This document shows, piece after piece, positions 20,800 to 30,201 of a DNA stretch of 64,000 nucleotides; position 1 is the first letter of the stretch, and every line of letters starts with the position of its first letter. Position numbers and translations under genes: made by a program. The stretch is from Cardiobacteriaceae bacterium TAE3-ERU3 (GTDB taxonomy: Bacteria > Pseudomonadota > Gammaproteobacteria > Cardiobacteriales > Cardiobacteriaceae), in contig JAHUUI010000002.1 of NCBI GenBank assembly GCA_019218315.1, positions 248,001-312,000 on the forward strand, in the 5' to 3' direction. Below the pieces are notes generated by a model. The model was not told the DNA's origin. It was given only the letters and a program-made list of their open reading frames with translations, and made no database searches.

Positions 20800-21281
20800 G
20801 CACCGCCCTTACCTGCCGCAGTACACATAATTTCTGCATTACACACCACTTTATCATCCACTGTTGCTTTAGCATCAAACGTCCAAATACCACGGCGTGA
20901 ACCTTTGAGTGCAACGTTTAAAATCAATTGATCACCAGGAACAACTGTTTTACGGAAACGCGCCTTATCAATGCCAACAAAGAAATAAATACCGTCTTCT
21001 TCCGGTTCATCAGGTAAGCCCATTTCTTTTTTACCGGATTTAACGCCGAGGATTCCGGCGGCTTGTGCCATCGCTTCAATCACCAGTACACCTGGCATAA
21101 CCGGCTTCTTAGGAAAGTGCCCCTGAAAGTACGGCTCATTCATGGTAACGTTTTTTAGCGCCTTGATATGGCTTCCCGCTTCTACCTCAATGATGCGGTC
21201 AATCAGCAGAAATGGATAACGATGCGGCAAATAGCGGCAAATTTCTTCAATATCCATCATAGAATCGTTGGTTGTAGTCAT
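20796..21281 (-). CDS. fabZ: 3-hydroxyacyl-[acyl-carrier-protein] dehydratase FabZ
   Basis: Hot-dog fold dehydratase that feeds fatty acid synthesis and competes with LpxA for hydroxyacyl-ACP. The signature YLPHRYPFLLIDRI and the catalytic helix GHFPKKPVMPGVLVIEAMAQ with its His and Glu are intact. I chose the ATG at 21281, not the in-frame start at 21359. It overlaps the lpxD stop (ATGA), has GGAAAAG upstream and gives a 161-residue protein; the longer form would add 26 residues read from within lpxD. Confidence 0.96.
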   Translation of the reverse strand: MTTTNDSMMDIEEICRYLPHRYPFLLIDRIIEVEAGSHIKALKNVTMNEPYFQGHFPKKPVMPGVLVIEAMAQAAGILGVKSGKKEMGLPDEPEEDGIYFFVGIDKARFRKTVVPGDQLILNVALKGSRRGIWTFDAKATVDDKVVCNAEIMCTAAGKGGA

Positions 21282-22249
21282 TTTTCTTTTCCAAATAATT
21301 TTAATTTTCCGACAAAGCGTGCCCATTGGCGGTGCGGCATAACCGTCAAAGCTGAGCAATATAATCCGGGTTTGGTAATGGATTTACTTACTGAGGAGTG
21401 CCCTGTGAACTGCGCGCCATCACAAATTTGAATATGTCCGGCAAAGACGCTTGCCCCGCCAACAACGCAGTGTTTACCAAAACGCACAGAGCCTGCAATC
21501 ACACAATTACCGGCAATAATCGTATGTGCACCAATATGCACGTTATGGCCGACCTGAATCAGATTGTCGAGTTTGACGCCATCTTCAAGGACGGTATCGC
21601 GAATTGCACCACAGTCAATGGTTGTATTCGCACCGATATCAACATCGTCTCCGATACGCACACCACCAAGTTGTGCAACAGCTTCCCAACGGCTACCAGT
21701 ATGTGCATAGCCAAAGCCGCGTGAGCCGATTACAGCGCCACAATCAATAAAAGCACGTTCACCGATAACTGTCTTGCGCAACAAGCGAGCTCCAGCTGCA
21801 ATATAGCCATCAGCACCAACTGTAACACCACTTTCGATGACAACATTTGCCCCAATAACGCAGCGGTCACCTATGCTAACACCTGCTTCTATGACGGCAC
21901 CTGCTGCGATAGATACATCTTCACCAATTTTAACGCCATCAGCGATATATGCATTGGAATGAATGCCTATGGATTGAGCCGACGACTCAAAGCACTGCGC
22001 AACTTTTTTCCATGCCGTCTTCACATCTTTCACAACCAGCTGTGCTGCTGGTGTATCAACTTCCTCTGCAACAAGCAAAGCACTTAACTTTGTGTCAGTA
22101 GCGTATTTAGCATAGCGTGATTCTGCCAAAAAGCCGATCTCACCTATATGACCATCATCTATTGTCCCAGCGCCATTGATCACTAATGCTCCATCACCAA
22201 TGAGCTTTGCGCCAATCTGTTTGGCAATATCATCAAGTTTAATTGTCAT
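21278..22249 (-). CDS. lpxD: UDP-3-O-(3-hydroxyacyl)glucosamine N-acyltransferase
   Basis: Third step of lipid A synthesis, adding the N-linked hydroxyacyl chain. An N-terminal uridine-binding domain (about 1-100) precedes a left-handed beta-helix of hexapeptide repeats. The diagnostic stretch SRGFGYAHTGSRW and the catalytic histidine region LIQVGHNVHIGAHTII are visible. At 323 residues it is slightly shorter than E. coli LpxD (341). Its first 11 bases overlap the end of skp. Confidence 0.96.
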   Translation of the reverse strand: MTIKLDDIAKQIGAKLIGDGALVINGAGTIDDGHIGEIGFLAESRYAKYATDTKLSALLVAEEVDTPAAQLVVKDVKTAWKKVAQCFESSAQSIGIHSNAYIADGVKIGEDVSIAAGAVIEAGVSIGDRCVIGANVVIESGVTVGADGYIAAGARLLRKTVIGERAFIDCGAVIGSRGFGYAHTGSRWEAVAQLGGVRIGDDVDIGANTTIDCGAIRDTVLEDGVKLDNLIQVGHNVHIGAHTIIAGNCVIAGSVRFGKHCVVGGASVFAGHIQICDGAQFTGHSSVSKSITKPGLYCSALTVMPHRQWARFVGKLKLFGKEK

Positions 22250-22931
22250 TTTGTTTCTGCCTTACTTCCTGTTGCAGGCGCTCAATCACAATCGATGTCA
22301 AATCAGCTTCTGCACTGACGTAAATCACGCCAGTATCATTGAGAATAACGTCATAGCCATGTTCTTTGGCCAAATTAACGATTTCATCAACAACTTGCTG
22401 CTGTAGCGTTGCCAGTTCTTCATTGCGCCGTACGCTGTACGCATCACGAAAAGAAGCATTGATCCGCGCAAATGTACGGCGCTTGGCAATTACCTGCTTT
22501 TCAAGCTCGGAATATTCATCCCCGCGTGGCATATCAGCAAGCTGGGTTTCAAACGCCTGTATTTCATCAGACTGCCTATCAAGCTCAGCCTTTTGTTGCG
22601 CGAACTCGCTATCCAAGCGAGCTCGTAAAATTGCAAGCTGTGGAATGGAAGCCATCACACGGCGTAAATTAACAAACCCTAATTGAAGTGAATCACCATT
22701 GGCCTTGTGTAGTTCTCCTTGCAGTTGACGACCAACAATATCAGCTTGCGCTGCAGAGACAGTTTGCTCATCATCCAGAGTAGTTTGTTCACTTAGCCAA
22801 CTTGCATTAGTAGATTCTACATCTGTAGGTTGTACTGTCTCTTCATGGGCTTCCTGCTGCTCCTGTGCATTAGCTTGGGCACTAAATATGCTACCAAGTA
22901 GTATCAGCAGAAAACTTCGTCTCAAGCTCAT
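22239..22931 (-). CDS. skp: OmpH/Skp-family periplasmic chaperone, with long N-terminal extension
   Basis: Skp trimers hold unfolded outer-membrane proteins in the periplasm for the BAM complex. A signal peptide (MSLRRSFLLILLGSIFSAQANA) is followed by about 55 residues rich in Gln, Glu, Thr and Ser that I do not recognise. The OmpH domain then starts around LQLGFVNLRRVMASIPQLAIL, with coiled-coil tentacle helices (AQQKAELDRQSDEIQAFE) and a C-terminal DVILNDTGVIYVSAEADLT. The 230 residues exceed the usual 160-170 because of that extension. It sits in the canonical place between bamA (TAATG overlap) and lpxD. Confidence 0.88.
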   Translation of the reverse strand: MSLRRSFLLILLGSIFSAQANAQEQQEAHEETVQPTDVESTNASWLSEQTTLDDEQTVSAAQADIVGRQLQGELHKANGDSLQLGFVNLRRVMASIPQLAILRARLDSEFAQQKAELDRQSDEIQAFETQLADMPRGDEYSELEKQVIAKRRTFARINASFRDAYSVRRNEELATLQQQVVDEIVNLAKEHGYDVILNDTGVIYVSAEADLTSIVIERLQQEVRQKQNDN

Positions 22932-25222
22932 TAGAAACTCGTACCAATCGTGAACTGGAACGACTCTGTCTGATCGCCATCTTTCTTGTTGATCGGTTTT
23001 GCCCAGCTAAGCTTGAGAGGCCCAAGTGGTGAACGCCACTGTAATGCGACACCAGCAGAATAACGGAAATCGCTCGCATCAAAATCGCTAACTGAGCTAT
23101 ATACGCTGCCAAAATCGACAAACCCACCTACACGATAACTTGCATCCCGCTTTCCGAAGCCAACAGGGAAGTAGAGCTCAGCACCACCATTTACGCGGAA
23201 ATCACCACCTGCATTATCACCGTTGCTGTATTTAGGCCCGATTGAGCCATACTGATAGCCACGTACAGTTGAGATACCACCTGCGTAGTAATGACGGAAA
23301 AACGGTAAATCATCTGTCTTGCCATAGCCATCTCCATAGGAAACCTGCCCACGGAGGCCTACAACCATCGAGTTTTCACCAAAATTAAAGTACGTATTAT
23401 TTTGAAGTGCTGTCTTATAGTACGTTGCTGTACTACCAGGCGCTGTTACTTCTGCACTGATACGGTTATACGTACCTTGAGTCGGCATGTAATCATCATC
23501 GAGCGTATCTCTTGCCCAAGAAAGAGTCAGTACGCCTTCGTGGTACTTTTTCCCGTCCCTATCGATGGTATCGCGGATTTCTTTTGCAACATTATTACCC
23601 AGTGTAATATCGAGACCACGGTAACCACCGCCAAAGTAGATATTTTGATACTCACTGAGGGGATAACCAAAAGTTACCGTTGCATTACGGTCATCAGAAG
23701 CCCAATTTGATAAGTCTTCCTGAGCAAAATCATAGCTTGCATAAGATAAGTTATATGTTGCCGAAATACCATCAGCCGTAAAATAGGGATCGGTAAATGA
23801 GAAACTGTATTTCTCTGTTGATTTACTTTTGCCAAAACCAAGGCTCAAACGGTTACCAGTACCAAAGAAGTTATTGTCACCATACTCAAGGTTGAACAAT
23901 GCTCCGCTACCCTCACCGTAACCAACACCGCCTTGAATGAAGCTGGTACTCTGCTCTGTAATTTCATAATTGAGATCAACCAGACCATCTTCACCAGGTA
24001 CAGGAATGATATTTTGCTTCAGCGTCGCTACCTGAGGTAAACGCCGTAACCGCTCTTCTGAACGCTGTATATCTGAAGCTGAAAACGTACTCGCTTCCTG
24101 CTGACGCATCTCACGGCGAAGTACTCGATCATAAGTCTTATCGTTACCTGTGAAATTGATCTCACGGACATAAGTAATTTCACCGGGCACAACGACAAAA
24201 TTGAGGCTAACTTCTTGAGTCAAAGGATCAACTTGGGGTTCAATCTCAATATTCGCCTGTGCATAGCCTTCATCAGCCAACCGCTGCTTCAACGCACTTG
24301 CAGTTTGCTGAACGAGGCTTCGGTTATAACGTGAAGGGGTCGAAAAGCTGACCAATTGATCAAGCTCAGAAAGCGGCACAATTGTCTTACCACTAATAGT
24401 GTAATTGGTAATGGTATAAGGTAACCCTTCATCTACAGTTACCGTCCAATAAAGATCCTTCCGATCAGGCGTAACAGCCACTTCTGAAGATTTAACCCGG
24501 AAATTGATAAACCCATTGTTTAGGTAGAAATCTTCCAGACGTTCAAGATCTTTAGCTATACGTTGTTCATTATATTGATCAGAACTGGTAAAGAATGAAT
24601 TCCAGCGCCATGTTGTCGTATCGAACAACTCAATCAATTGATCATCGCTGTAGATCTTATTCCCGACAATATCGATCTGCTTGATGCGCGTAGAGCGACC
24701 TTCGGAAATATTCAGGTCAATCGCAACACGATTGCGTGGCAAATTGCGAACAGTCGGGGTAATTTCAACATTATATTTACTGCGCGCCTGATATTGCTGT
24801 GCCATCTCGTTAGTCAGCTGATTCACCAAAGCAGGATTGAAGCTCTGGCCTTCTGCAAAGCCAATCTCAGCGAATGACTGTTTCAGATCACTGGTCTTTA
24901 ATGCCTTGTTGCCCTCAATATTGATCTCGGCAATGGTTGGAAACTCCTTGACCAGAACGACCAGCGTCTGACCATCACGAGCAAGCTTCACATCTGAAAA
25001 CAAACCTGAGTTGTATACAGACTGTATAGCGGTAATCGAGTCATCTAGATCAAAGGACTCTCCCGGCTGTACCGGCAAATACGAAAACACAGTACCAGCG
25101 GAAACCCGTTGTAACCCTTCTACACGCACATCGGCGATACGAAATGCCTCTGCGTAAGCAGCAGAAGATAAGGCGACGGATACAGCGCCAGCCAGCAGAT
25201 GCTTTTGAAGCTTGTTGCCCAT
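22931..25222 (-). CDS. bamA: Outer membrane protein assembly factor BamA
   Basis: Essential Omp85 protein that folds beta-barrels into the outer membrane. A signal peptide (MGNKLQKHLLAGAVSVALSSAAYA) is followed by five POTRA domains (about 25-420) and a C-terminal beta-barrel. The barrel includes the conserved VRGYQYGSIGP (VRGF/Y motif of loop 6) and ends in ...FQFTIGTSF with the C-terminal aromatic. I chose the ATG at 25222: AGGAT is upstream and the signal peptide starts there, whereas the longer form begins at 25303. The product is about 763 residues. A terminator-like hairpin lies just ahead of the start (25231-25265). Confidence 0.97.
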   Translation of the reverse strand: MGNKLQKHLLAGAVSVALSSAAYAEAFRIADVRVEGLQRVSAGTVFSYLPVQPGESFDLDDSITAIQSVYNSGLFSDVKLARDGQTLVVLVKEFPTIAEINIEGNKALKTSDLKQSFAEIGFAEGQSFNPALVNQLTNEMAQQYQARSKYNVEITPTVRNLPRNRVAIDLNISEGRSTRIKQIDIVGNKIYSDDQLIELFDTTTWRWNSFFTSSDQYNEQRIAKDLERLEDFYLNNGFINFRVKSSEVAVTPDRKDLYWTVTVDEGLPYTITNYTISGKTIVPLSELDQLVSFSTPSRYNRSLVQQTASALKQRLADEGYAQANIEIEPQVDPLTQEVSLNFVVVPGEITYVREINFTGNDKTYDRVLRREMRQQEASTFSASDIQRSEERLRRLPQVATLKQNIIPVPGEDGLVDLNYEITEQSTSFIQGGVGYGEGSGALFNLEYGDNNFFGTGNRLSLGFGKSKSTEKYSFSFTDPYFTADGISATYNLSYASYDFAQEDLSNWASDDRNATVTFGYPLSEYQNIYFGGGYRGLDITLGNNVAKEIRDTIDRDGKKYHEGVLTLSWARDTLDDDYMPTQGTYNRISAEVTAPGSTATYYKTALQNNTYFNFGENSMVVGLRGQVSYGDGYGKTDDLPFFRHYYAGGISTVRGYQYGSIGPKYSNGDNAGGDFRVNGGAELYFPVGFGKRDASYRVGGFVDFGSVYSSVSDFDASDFRYSAGVALQWRSPLGPLKLSWAKPINKKDGDQTESFQFTIGTSF

Positions 25223-25230
25223 ATCAAATC

Positions 25231-25265
25231 CTGAAAAAATAAAGCAGCATCTTAGCAAATGCTGC
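25231..25265 (-). promoter_or_regulatory. Terminator-like leader hairpin ahead of bamA
   Basis: On the minus strand GCAGCAT (25259-25265) pairs with ATGCTGC (25244-25250) around an 8-base loop and is followed at once by TTTATTTTTT, then the bamA Shine-Dalgarno. Shape and U-rich tail fit an intrinsic terminator, but it lies between any bamA promoter in 25266-25414 and the gene. It could be an attenuator, or stop read-through from ldh. Function is inference. Confidence 0.45.
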
Positions 25266-25414
25266 TCATCTCTGCCAATGGAAATGCGCGCAATAGCGAA
25301 CAATAAACAGGTAAAAAGTACTTCTCTCGGCGCATACCTTCCTAAGTGTTATGCTCTAGTGCCAAAAAGCACTCTACCTATCGCACTATTTATACAAGTG
25401 GCATTTTAAGAACA

Positions 25415-25449
25415 CAAAAAAACCGCCCGAAGTATTCATCAGGCGGTTT
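25415..25449 (-). terminator. Intrinsic terminator of the rpiA-argF-ldh operon
   Basis: AAACCGCC (25420-25427) and GGCGGTTT (25442-25449) form an 8-pair stem with a 14-base loop. Read on the minus strand it is followed by a run of at least six T. It lies about 20 bases after the ldh stop. Confidence 0.85.
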
Positions 25450-25469
25450 AGGTGTAAATACGCACAAAA

Positions 25470-26387
25470 TCAATCTTTCATGCTGTCGCGAGTTTCTTTC
25501 AATACTGCAGCGCTCTTTTCCAGCCCTTCCTGTTCTTTAGCTGAAAGATTCGGCTTAAGCACCTGAATAATACCATTTTTACCCAATACACAAGGTAAAG
25601 ACAGGCACACACCATAATCACTCGGCGTACTTAAGGTATAAATACCGCGGCGGTCACCCAAAATACCGGAAACAATCTTCATTACCGATGCGCCGATACC
25701 GTAATAAGTCGCCTGCTTGCCAGCAATAATCTTAGCTGCAGCACCTCGTACTTTCTCTTCAATTTCGCTACGGCGAGCTTCTGACCACTCAGCACCACTT
25801 TGGAGCATAAATGTATCCAAAGTTAGCCCGGCAACACGAGCACTGTCCCAGCAAAGCACTGAGGAGTCACCATGCTCACCAAGCACTGTTGCATGAATAT
25901 AGCGCGCACTGACGTTGCTTGCTTGTGAAATCAAACCACGGAAACGCGCTGTATCAAGCAATGTACCAGTACCTAAAACAAGCTCAGGATTAGGATGCAA
26001 ACTGCGTGTTACATCAGTCATGATGTCAACCGGGTTTGTCGCAATAACCACAACAGCATCAGGGGCATATTTAGCAACTTCCGGAACAATCTCACCAAAA
26101 ATAGCGCTATTACGAGCAAGGAGATCAAGCCTAGATTCACCCGGTTTTTGATTAACACCAGCGGCAATAACAATGACTTTAGCGCCCTTGAGGTCTTCAT
26201 AATCACCAGCACGCACACGAGTTGAACCTGCGATTGCCGCACCATGGGCAATATCTGCCGCTTCTGCAACAGCGCGATCATGATTCTTATCCAAGAGTAC
26301 CAATTCGCTACAGGCATTGCTCAACGCAATTGCATTAGCTGATGCTGCGCCGACAAATCCCGCACCAATTACACCAACATCTACCAT
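25470..26387 (-). CDS. ldh: L-lactate dehydrogenase
   Basis: NAD-dependent interconversion of pyruvate and L-lactate. The Rossmann loop is VGVIGAGFVGAASA. The specificity loop reads AAGVNQKPGESRLDLLARN; the Gln before KPG is the lactate-type residue, where malate enzymes have Arg (family knowledge). The catalytic His is in VLGEHGDSSVL, with the substrate Arg in DTARFR. The 305-residue length is normal. AAAGGAG lies 7 bases before the ATG. It is the last gene of an rpiA-argF-ldh operon, and the window also has a lactate permease at 45937. Confidence 0.9.
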   Translation of the reverse strand: MVDVGVIGAGFVGAASANAIALSNACSELVLLDKNHDRAVAEAADIAHGAAIAGSTRVRAGDYEDLKGAKVIVIAAGVNQKPGESRLDLLARNSAIFGEIVPEVAKYAPDAVVVIATNPVDIMTDVTRSLHPNPELVLGTGTLLDTARFRGLISQASNVSARYIHATVLGEHGDSSVLCWDSARVAGLTLDTFMLQSGAEWSEARRSEIEEKVRGAAAKIIAGKQATYYGIGASVMKIVSGILGDRRGIYTLSTPSDYGVCLSLPCVLGKNGIIQVLKPNLSAKEQEGLEKSAAVLKETRDSMKD

Positions 26388-26418
26388 GACAAACTCCTTT
26401 CCGAATTAATAACACAAT

Positions 26419-27450
26419 TCATAAACTTTTGTCTGTTTCACAATTTTGCACTTTTTCGCACAAAGTTGCAACCATTAAAGCTTTAATTGTGTGCATCCGA
26501 TTTTCGGCCTGATCAAAGACAAGAGAATGGCTACTATTGAAGACTTCTCTTGCAACTTCAATACCATTCAAGCCATGTTCTTGAAAGAAAAGCTCTCCTG
26601 TCGGGGTGTTACGGTCATGGAAAGCAGGGAGGCAGTGCATGAACTTAACATCACGATTTCCACATAAAACCATTAATTCCACATTAACACGATAAGGCAT
26701 TAACAATTCTACACGCTTCCCCCAAGATGCCTTGTCTTCCCCCATCGAAAGCCAAGTGTCAGTGTGAATAAAATCGCAATCCTGAACCGCCGAAATGGCA
26801 CGATCCGTAATCAGAATGCGTGCCCTGCTCTCTTCGGCCAACTCGTGAGCCTTTTTGACTACAGCTGCATCAGGTTGCAATGCTTTAGGCGCAGCAATGC
26901 GGACATCCATTCCCATCAAAGCCCCCGTAAGGAGCAGTGAATTACCCATGTTGTTGCGCGCATCCCCTAAATAGGCAAAGCGCATATCATGGAAATCCTT
27001 GTTGCAATGCTCACGCATAGTTAGTAAATCAGCCAGCATTTGCGTTGGATGAAAATCATCTGTTAAACCATTGTAGACTGGAACGCCTGCATGCTCAGCC
27101 AACTCATCAACAGTGCGCTGAGCAAAACCACGATACTGAATGGCATCATAAAAACGCCCCAATACTTTCGCTGTATCGGCGACACTTTCTTTATCACCCA
27201 GTTGAGAGCGACCGGGGCCAAGATAAGTACACTGAGCCCCCTGATCAAAACTGGCTGATTCAAATGCGCACCGGGTACGGGTCGAGCTCTTTTCGAAAAT
27301 CAACACAATCTTTTTCTTGTTCAAATAAGCTGTTTCCTGCCCAGCTTTATTATCCGCTTTCAATTTAGCGGCAAGATCAAGCAGTGCAATCACGTCATCG
27401 CGTGAATGCTCAACCAAACGAAGTAACGATTTTTGATACCAATGATTCAT
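26419..27450 (-). CDS. argF: Ornithine carbamoyltransferase
   Basis: Forms citrulline from ornithine and carbamoyl phosphate. The carbamoyl-phosphate motif STRTR appears in [13 protein letters not shown], with [25 protein letters not shown] and the ornithine/catalytic loop HCLPAFHD. The sequence resembles enterobacterial ArgF throughout and its 343 residues are slightly longer. A catabolic ArcB role cannot be excluded, but no arcA or arcC is nearby and carAB occurs at 60231. It lies 24 bases after rpiA and 31 bases before ldh. Confidence 0.93.
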   Translation of the reverse strand: MNHWYQKSLLRLVEHSRDDVIALLDLAAKLKADNKAGQETAYLNKKKIVLIFEKSSTRTRCAFESASFDQGAQCTYLGPGRSQLGDKESVADTAKVLGRFYDAIQYRGFAQRTVDELAEHAGVPVYNGLTDDFHPTQMLADLLTMREHCNKDFHDMRFAYLGDARNNMGNSLLLTGALMGMDVRIAAPKALQPDAAVVKKAHELAEESRARILITDRAISAVQDCDFIHTDTWLSMGEDKASWGKRVELLMPYRVNVELMVLCGNRDVKFMHCLPAFHDRNTPTGELFFQEHGLNGIEVAREVFNSSHSLVFDQAENRMHTIKALMVATLCEKVQNCETDKSL

Positions 27451-27474
27451 GATGATGTGCCTGTTTATATGCCT

Positions 27475-28131
27475 TTAACGAACTTCTATTTCGCCGGAAG
27501 GTTGAGCGAGAATAACGACATCTGCAGCCTGACGTGCAAATACGCCATTAGTCACCACACCAGGGATATTATTGATTGTTTCTTCAAGTGTATACGGATC
27601 ACTGATGCGCAGATGATGTACATCGATAATCCAATTACCATTATCAGTCACCACACCTTCACGCCAACGTGGCTCCCCACCTAATGCGAGCAACTGACGC
27701 CCGACATAGCTACGCGCCATAGGAATAACTTCCACGGGCAATGGAAATACACCCAAAACGTCCACTGCTTTTGATGCATCAGCAATACAAACAAATTTTT
27801 TGGAAGCGGCGGCGACAATTTTTTCACGCGTTAATGCCGCGCCACCACCTTTAATCATATATTTGTTCGGATCAATTTCATCGCAGCCATCGACGTAAAC
27901 ATCAATTTCGTCACAGGCATTTAAATCACGCACCTGATATCCGGCTGCTTTGAGCGCCTCGGTTGTTCCTTCAGAAGAGGAAGCAATATCCTTGAACTGT
28001 AAACCACTTTTGCCCAACGCTTCGACGAATTTCAGTACTGTAGAACCACTACCTACCCCCAAAGTCATACCATCTTCAACATATTCCAGTGCTTTCTCTG
28101 CTGCTTTTTGCTTTAATACGTCCTGATTCAC
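27475..28131 (-). CDS. rpiA: Ribose-5-phosphate isomerase A
   Basis: Interconverts ribose 5-phosphate and ribulose 5-phosphate in the pentose phosphate pathway. Signatures are [19 protein letters not shown], the catalytic-acid region [21 protein letters not shown], and [19 protein letters not shown]. Length 218 matches E. coli RpiA (219). The start codon is GTG at 28131 with CGGAG six bases upstream. Its start is only 23 bases from the divergent ilvA start, so the promoters of the two genes must overlap or sit inside the opposite gene. Confidence 0.96.
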   Translation of the reverse strand: MNQDVLKQKAAEKALEYVEDGMTLGVGSGSTVLKFVEALGKSGLQFKDIASSSEGTTEALKAAGYQVRDLNACDEIDVYVDGCDEIDPNKYMIKGGGAALTREKIVAAASKKFVCIADASKAVDVLGVFPLPVEVIPMARSYVGRQLLALGGEPRWREGVVTDNGNWIIDVHHLRISDPYTLEETINNIPGVVTNGVFARQAADVVILAQPSGEIEVR

Positions 28132-28154
28132 GTTTTACTCCGGTTAAATTCAAC

Positions 28155-29678
28155 ATGACACAACAGTATATCGAGAAAATCCTCACCGCGCCTGTCTACG
28201 ACATCGCCATCGAAAGCCAACTTGACACCTTGCCACGCCTATCAGCCAGATTAGGCCATACTGTCTTGTGCAAACGTGAAGATCTACAGCCGGTTTTTTC
28301 CTTTAAATGCCGCGGTGCGTACAACAAAATGTATCGCTTGAGTCAAGAAGAGCGTGAACGCGGCGTCATTTGCTCCTCAGCCGGAAACCATGCCCAAGGT
28401 GTCGCACTGTCTGCCAGCAAACTTGGCATTAATGCAACCATCGTCATGCCCGGCACGACGCCGGCAATCAAAGTTGATGCCGTACGGCGCCTTGGCGGAG
28501 AATGGGTTAATGTCGTGTTGCATGGTGATTTTTATGATGAAGCATCTAAGCACGCACAAGCATTGCAATTAGAACATGGCTTAACCTATATCCATCCTTT
28601 CGATGATCCAGATACAATTGCCGGCCAAGGCACCATAGGTCTAGAAATTCTGCGCCAACACCCTCGCCCGATTAACGCTATCTTTGCCCCAATCGGTGGT
28701 GGTGGACTCATGGCCGGTGTTGCTCTACTGGTCAAAGCATTACGCCCCGATATCAAGCTAATAGGCGTAGAACCGGATGATGCAGCTTCCATGACCGAAG
28801 CCGTACGCCACGGCAAACGCACCACGCTCGATCACGTTGGCATCTTTGCAGATGGCGTCGCAGTCAAGCAGCCCGGTGAACACACTTACGCCATCATCAA
28901 AGAATTGGTTGATGATTTCATCACCGTCAGCACTGATGAAATCTGCGCTGCAATGAAGGACCTCTTCGACGATACACGCGCCGTTGCAGAGCCATCCGGT
29001 GCACTCGCCACTGCCGGGCTCAAAAAATGGGCGGCACAGCAAACCAACAAGAACCAAACCCTGATCAGCATCGTATCTGGTGCCAATGTCAATTTCGATC
29101 GCCTGCGCTACGTTGCTGAGCGTGCAGAAATTGGCGAGCGCCGTGAAGGGCTATTTGCCGTCACGATTCCAGAGCGCCCTGGTACATTCCTCAAATTCTG
29201 CGAACTGATTGGCGACCTTGCCGTCACTGAATTCAACTACCGCTACCAAGACAACCAGCAAGCGCAAATCTTTGTCGGCATCCAGCTAAGCGGCGGACAA
29301 AAGCAACTCGACGAAGTCATGAACAAGCTCAACGAACACGGCTACACCACCGAGAACCTGACTGATAACGAACTCGCCAAACTGCATCTGCGCTATATGA
29401 TCGGTGGTGCGGCGGCTGGTATTAACAATGAATACTTGTTTCGCTTCGGCTTCCCCGAACGACCCGGCGCATTACTGCATTTTTTGCGTACTCTTGGCGA
29501 CGATTTCAACATCAGCCTATTCCACTACCGCAATCATGGCTCAGATTACGGCCGTGTCTTATGTGGCATCCAAGCCGATGACCCTAACTTACTCGAACAG
29601 CACCTTGAACGTATAGGCTATGAGTACAGCGAAGAAACGCAAAACCCTGCATATCGTCGCTTTTTACAGCCAACCTAA
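28155..29678 (+). CDS. ilvA: Threonine ammonia-lyase, biosynthetic (IlvA)
   Basis: PLP enzyme that deaminates threonine to 2-oxobutyrate, the first step to isoleucine. The PLP lysine is in FSFKCRGAYNKM and the cofactor glycine loop is PIGGGGLMAG. Two ACT-like regulatory domains follow from about residue 330 (RREGLFAVTIPERPGTFLKF and FRFGFPERPGALLHFL), which marks the allosteric biosynthetic form. I chose the ATG at 28155; the longer in-frame start at 28089 lies inside rpiA. The product is 507 residues (E. coli 514). No leader peptide or attenuator is visible and the Shine-Dalgarno is weak. Confidence 0.96.
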   Translation: MTQQYIEKILTAPVYDIAIESQLDTLPRLSARLGHTVLCKREDLQPVFSFKCRGAYNKMYRLSQEERERGVICSSAGNHAQGVALSASKLGINATIVMPGTTPAIKVDAVRRLGGEWVNVVLHGDFYDEASKHAQALQLEHGLTYIHPFDDPDTIAGQGTIGLEILRQHPRPINAIFAPIGGGGLMAGVALLVKALRPDIKLIGVEPDDAASMTEAVRHGKRTTLDHVGIFADGVAVKQPGEHTYAIIKELVDDFITVSTDEICAAMKDLFDDTRAVAEPSGALATAGLKKWAAQQTNKNQTLISIVSGANVNFDRLRYVAERAEIGERREGLFAVTIPERPGTFLKFCELIGDLAVTEFNYRYQDNQQAQIFVGIQLSGGQKQLDEVMNKLNEHGYTTENLTDNELAKLHLRYMIGGAAAGINNEYLFRFGFPERPGALLHFLRTLGDDFNISLFHYRNHGSDYGRVLCGIQADDPNLLEQHLERIGYEYSEETQNPAYRRFLQPT

Positions 29679-29696
29679 GGCACAAAAGAAACGTAT

Positions 29697-29725
29697 AAAA
29701 AATGGCGGGATTTCCGCCATTTTTA
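29697..29725. terminator. Bidirectional terminator between ilvA and sixA
   Basis: AATGGCGG (29701-29708) and CCGCCATT (29714-29721) form an 8-pair stem with a 5-base loop. T runs follow on the plus strand and an A run precedes, so it can end ilvA and the converging pgeF-serA-sixA transcript. Confidence 0.85.
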
Positions 29726-29745
29726 TTTTTAGCTTATTTGAATGG

Positions 29746-30168
29746 CTAAAAACGGTACTGAGCTTTGAGCGTCCAAATGCCATTGTCATTCTGCAGCCAG
29801 CACACACTGCTGTAATCATGCGCGGATATATTTTTACCAAGCAATTCACTCGTGATGCCATGTATCCACGGTAAATGGCCGACAATCACAGCATCTTGCC
29901 CTTCCAGCTGTTGTAGCGTTTCGCGCACACAGGAAAATCCGCAGCCCGGGTTTAAGCCATCTAATACTGTCGCATGCTCATCGTAGTATGCGACAGTTTG
30001 CTGGGCACGTGTCGCTTGTGAGCAGTATGCTGGAAATTTGATGCCTTGATCTTTGATCCATGCAGCAGAATCCGCCGCTTGCTGCTGTCCACAGTCAGTC
30101 AGAGGCCGCTCAAGATCACTACGGGCAAAGCCGGCTTCCGCATGGCGCCACAAAATCCATTCGTACAT
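29746..30168 (-). CDS. sixA: Phosphohistidine phosphatase SixA
   Basis: Small histidine phosphatase of the phosphoglycerate-mutase fold that dephosphorylates phosphohistidine proteins, in E. coli the ArcB HPt domain or the nitrogen PTS. The catalytic RHA motif is near the N-terminus (ILWRHAEAGFA), followed by RPLTDCGQQQA, and the second histidine is in VIVGHLPWIHG. At 140 residues it is slightly shorter than the E. coli protein (161). It follows serA by 33 bases as last gene of pgeF-serA-sixA. Confidence 0.85.
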   Translation of the reverse strand: MYEWILWRHAEAGFARSDLERPLTDCGQQQAADSAAWIKDQGIKFPAYCSQATRAQQTVAYYDEHATVLDGLNPGCGFSCVRETLQQLEGQDAVIVGHLPWIHGITSELLGKNISAHDYSSVCWLQNDNGIWTLKAQYRF

Positions 30169-30201
30169 TTACTTCTCCTGCAAAATTGAACAAGTACCGC
30201 C

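Noticed and set aside
20419-20931. 170-codon ORF on the plus strand
   Set aside because: Antisense to lpxA and fabZ, which are certain. No homology or ribosome site.
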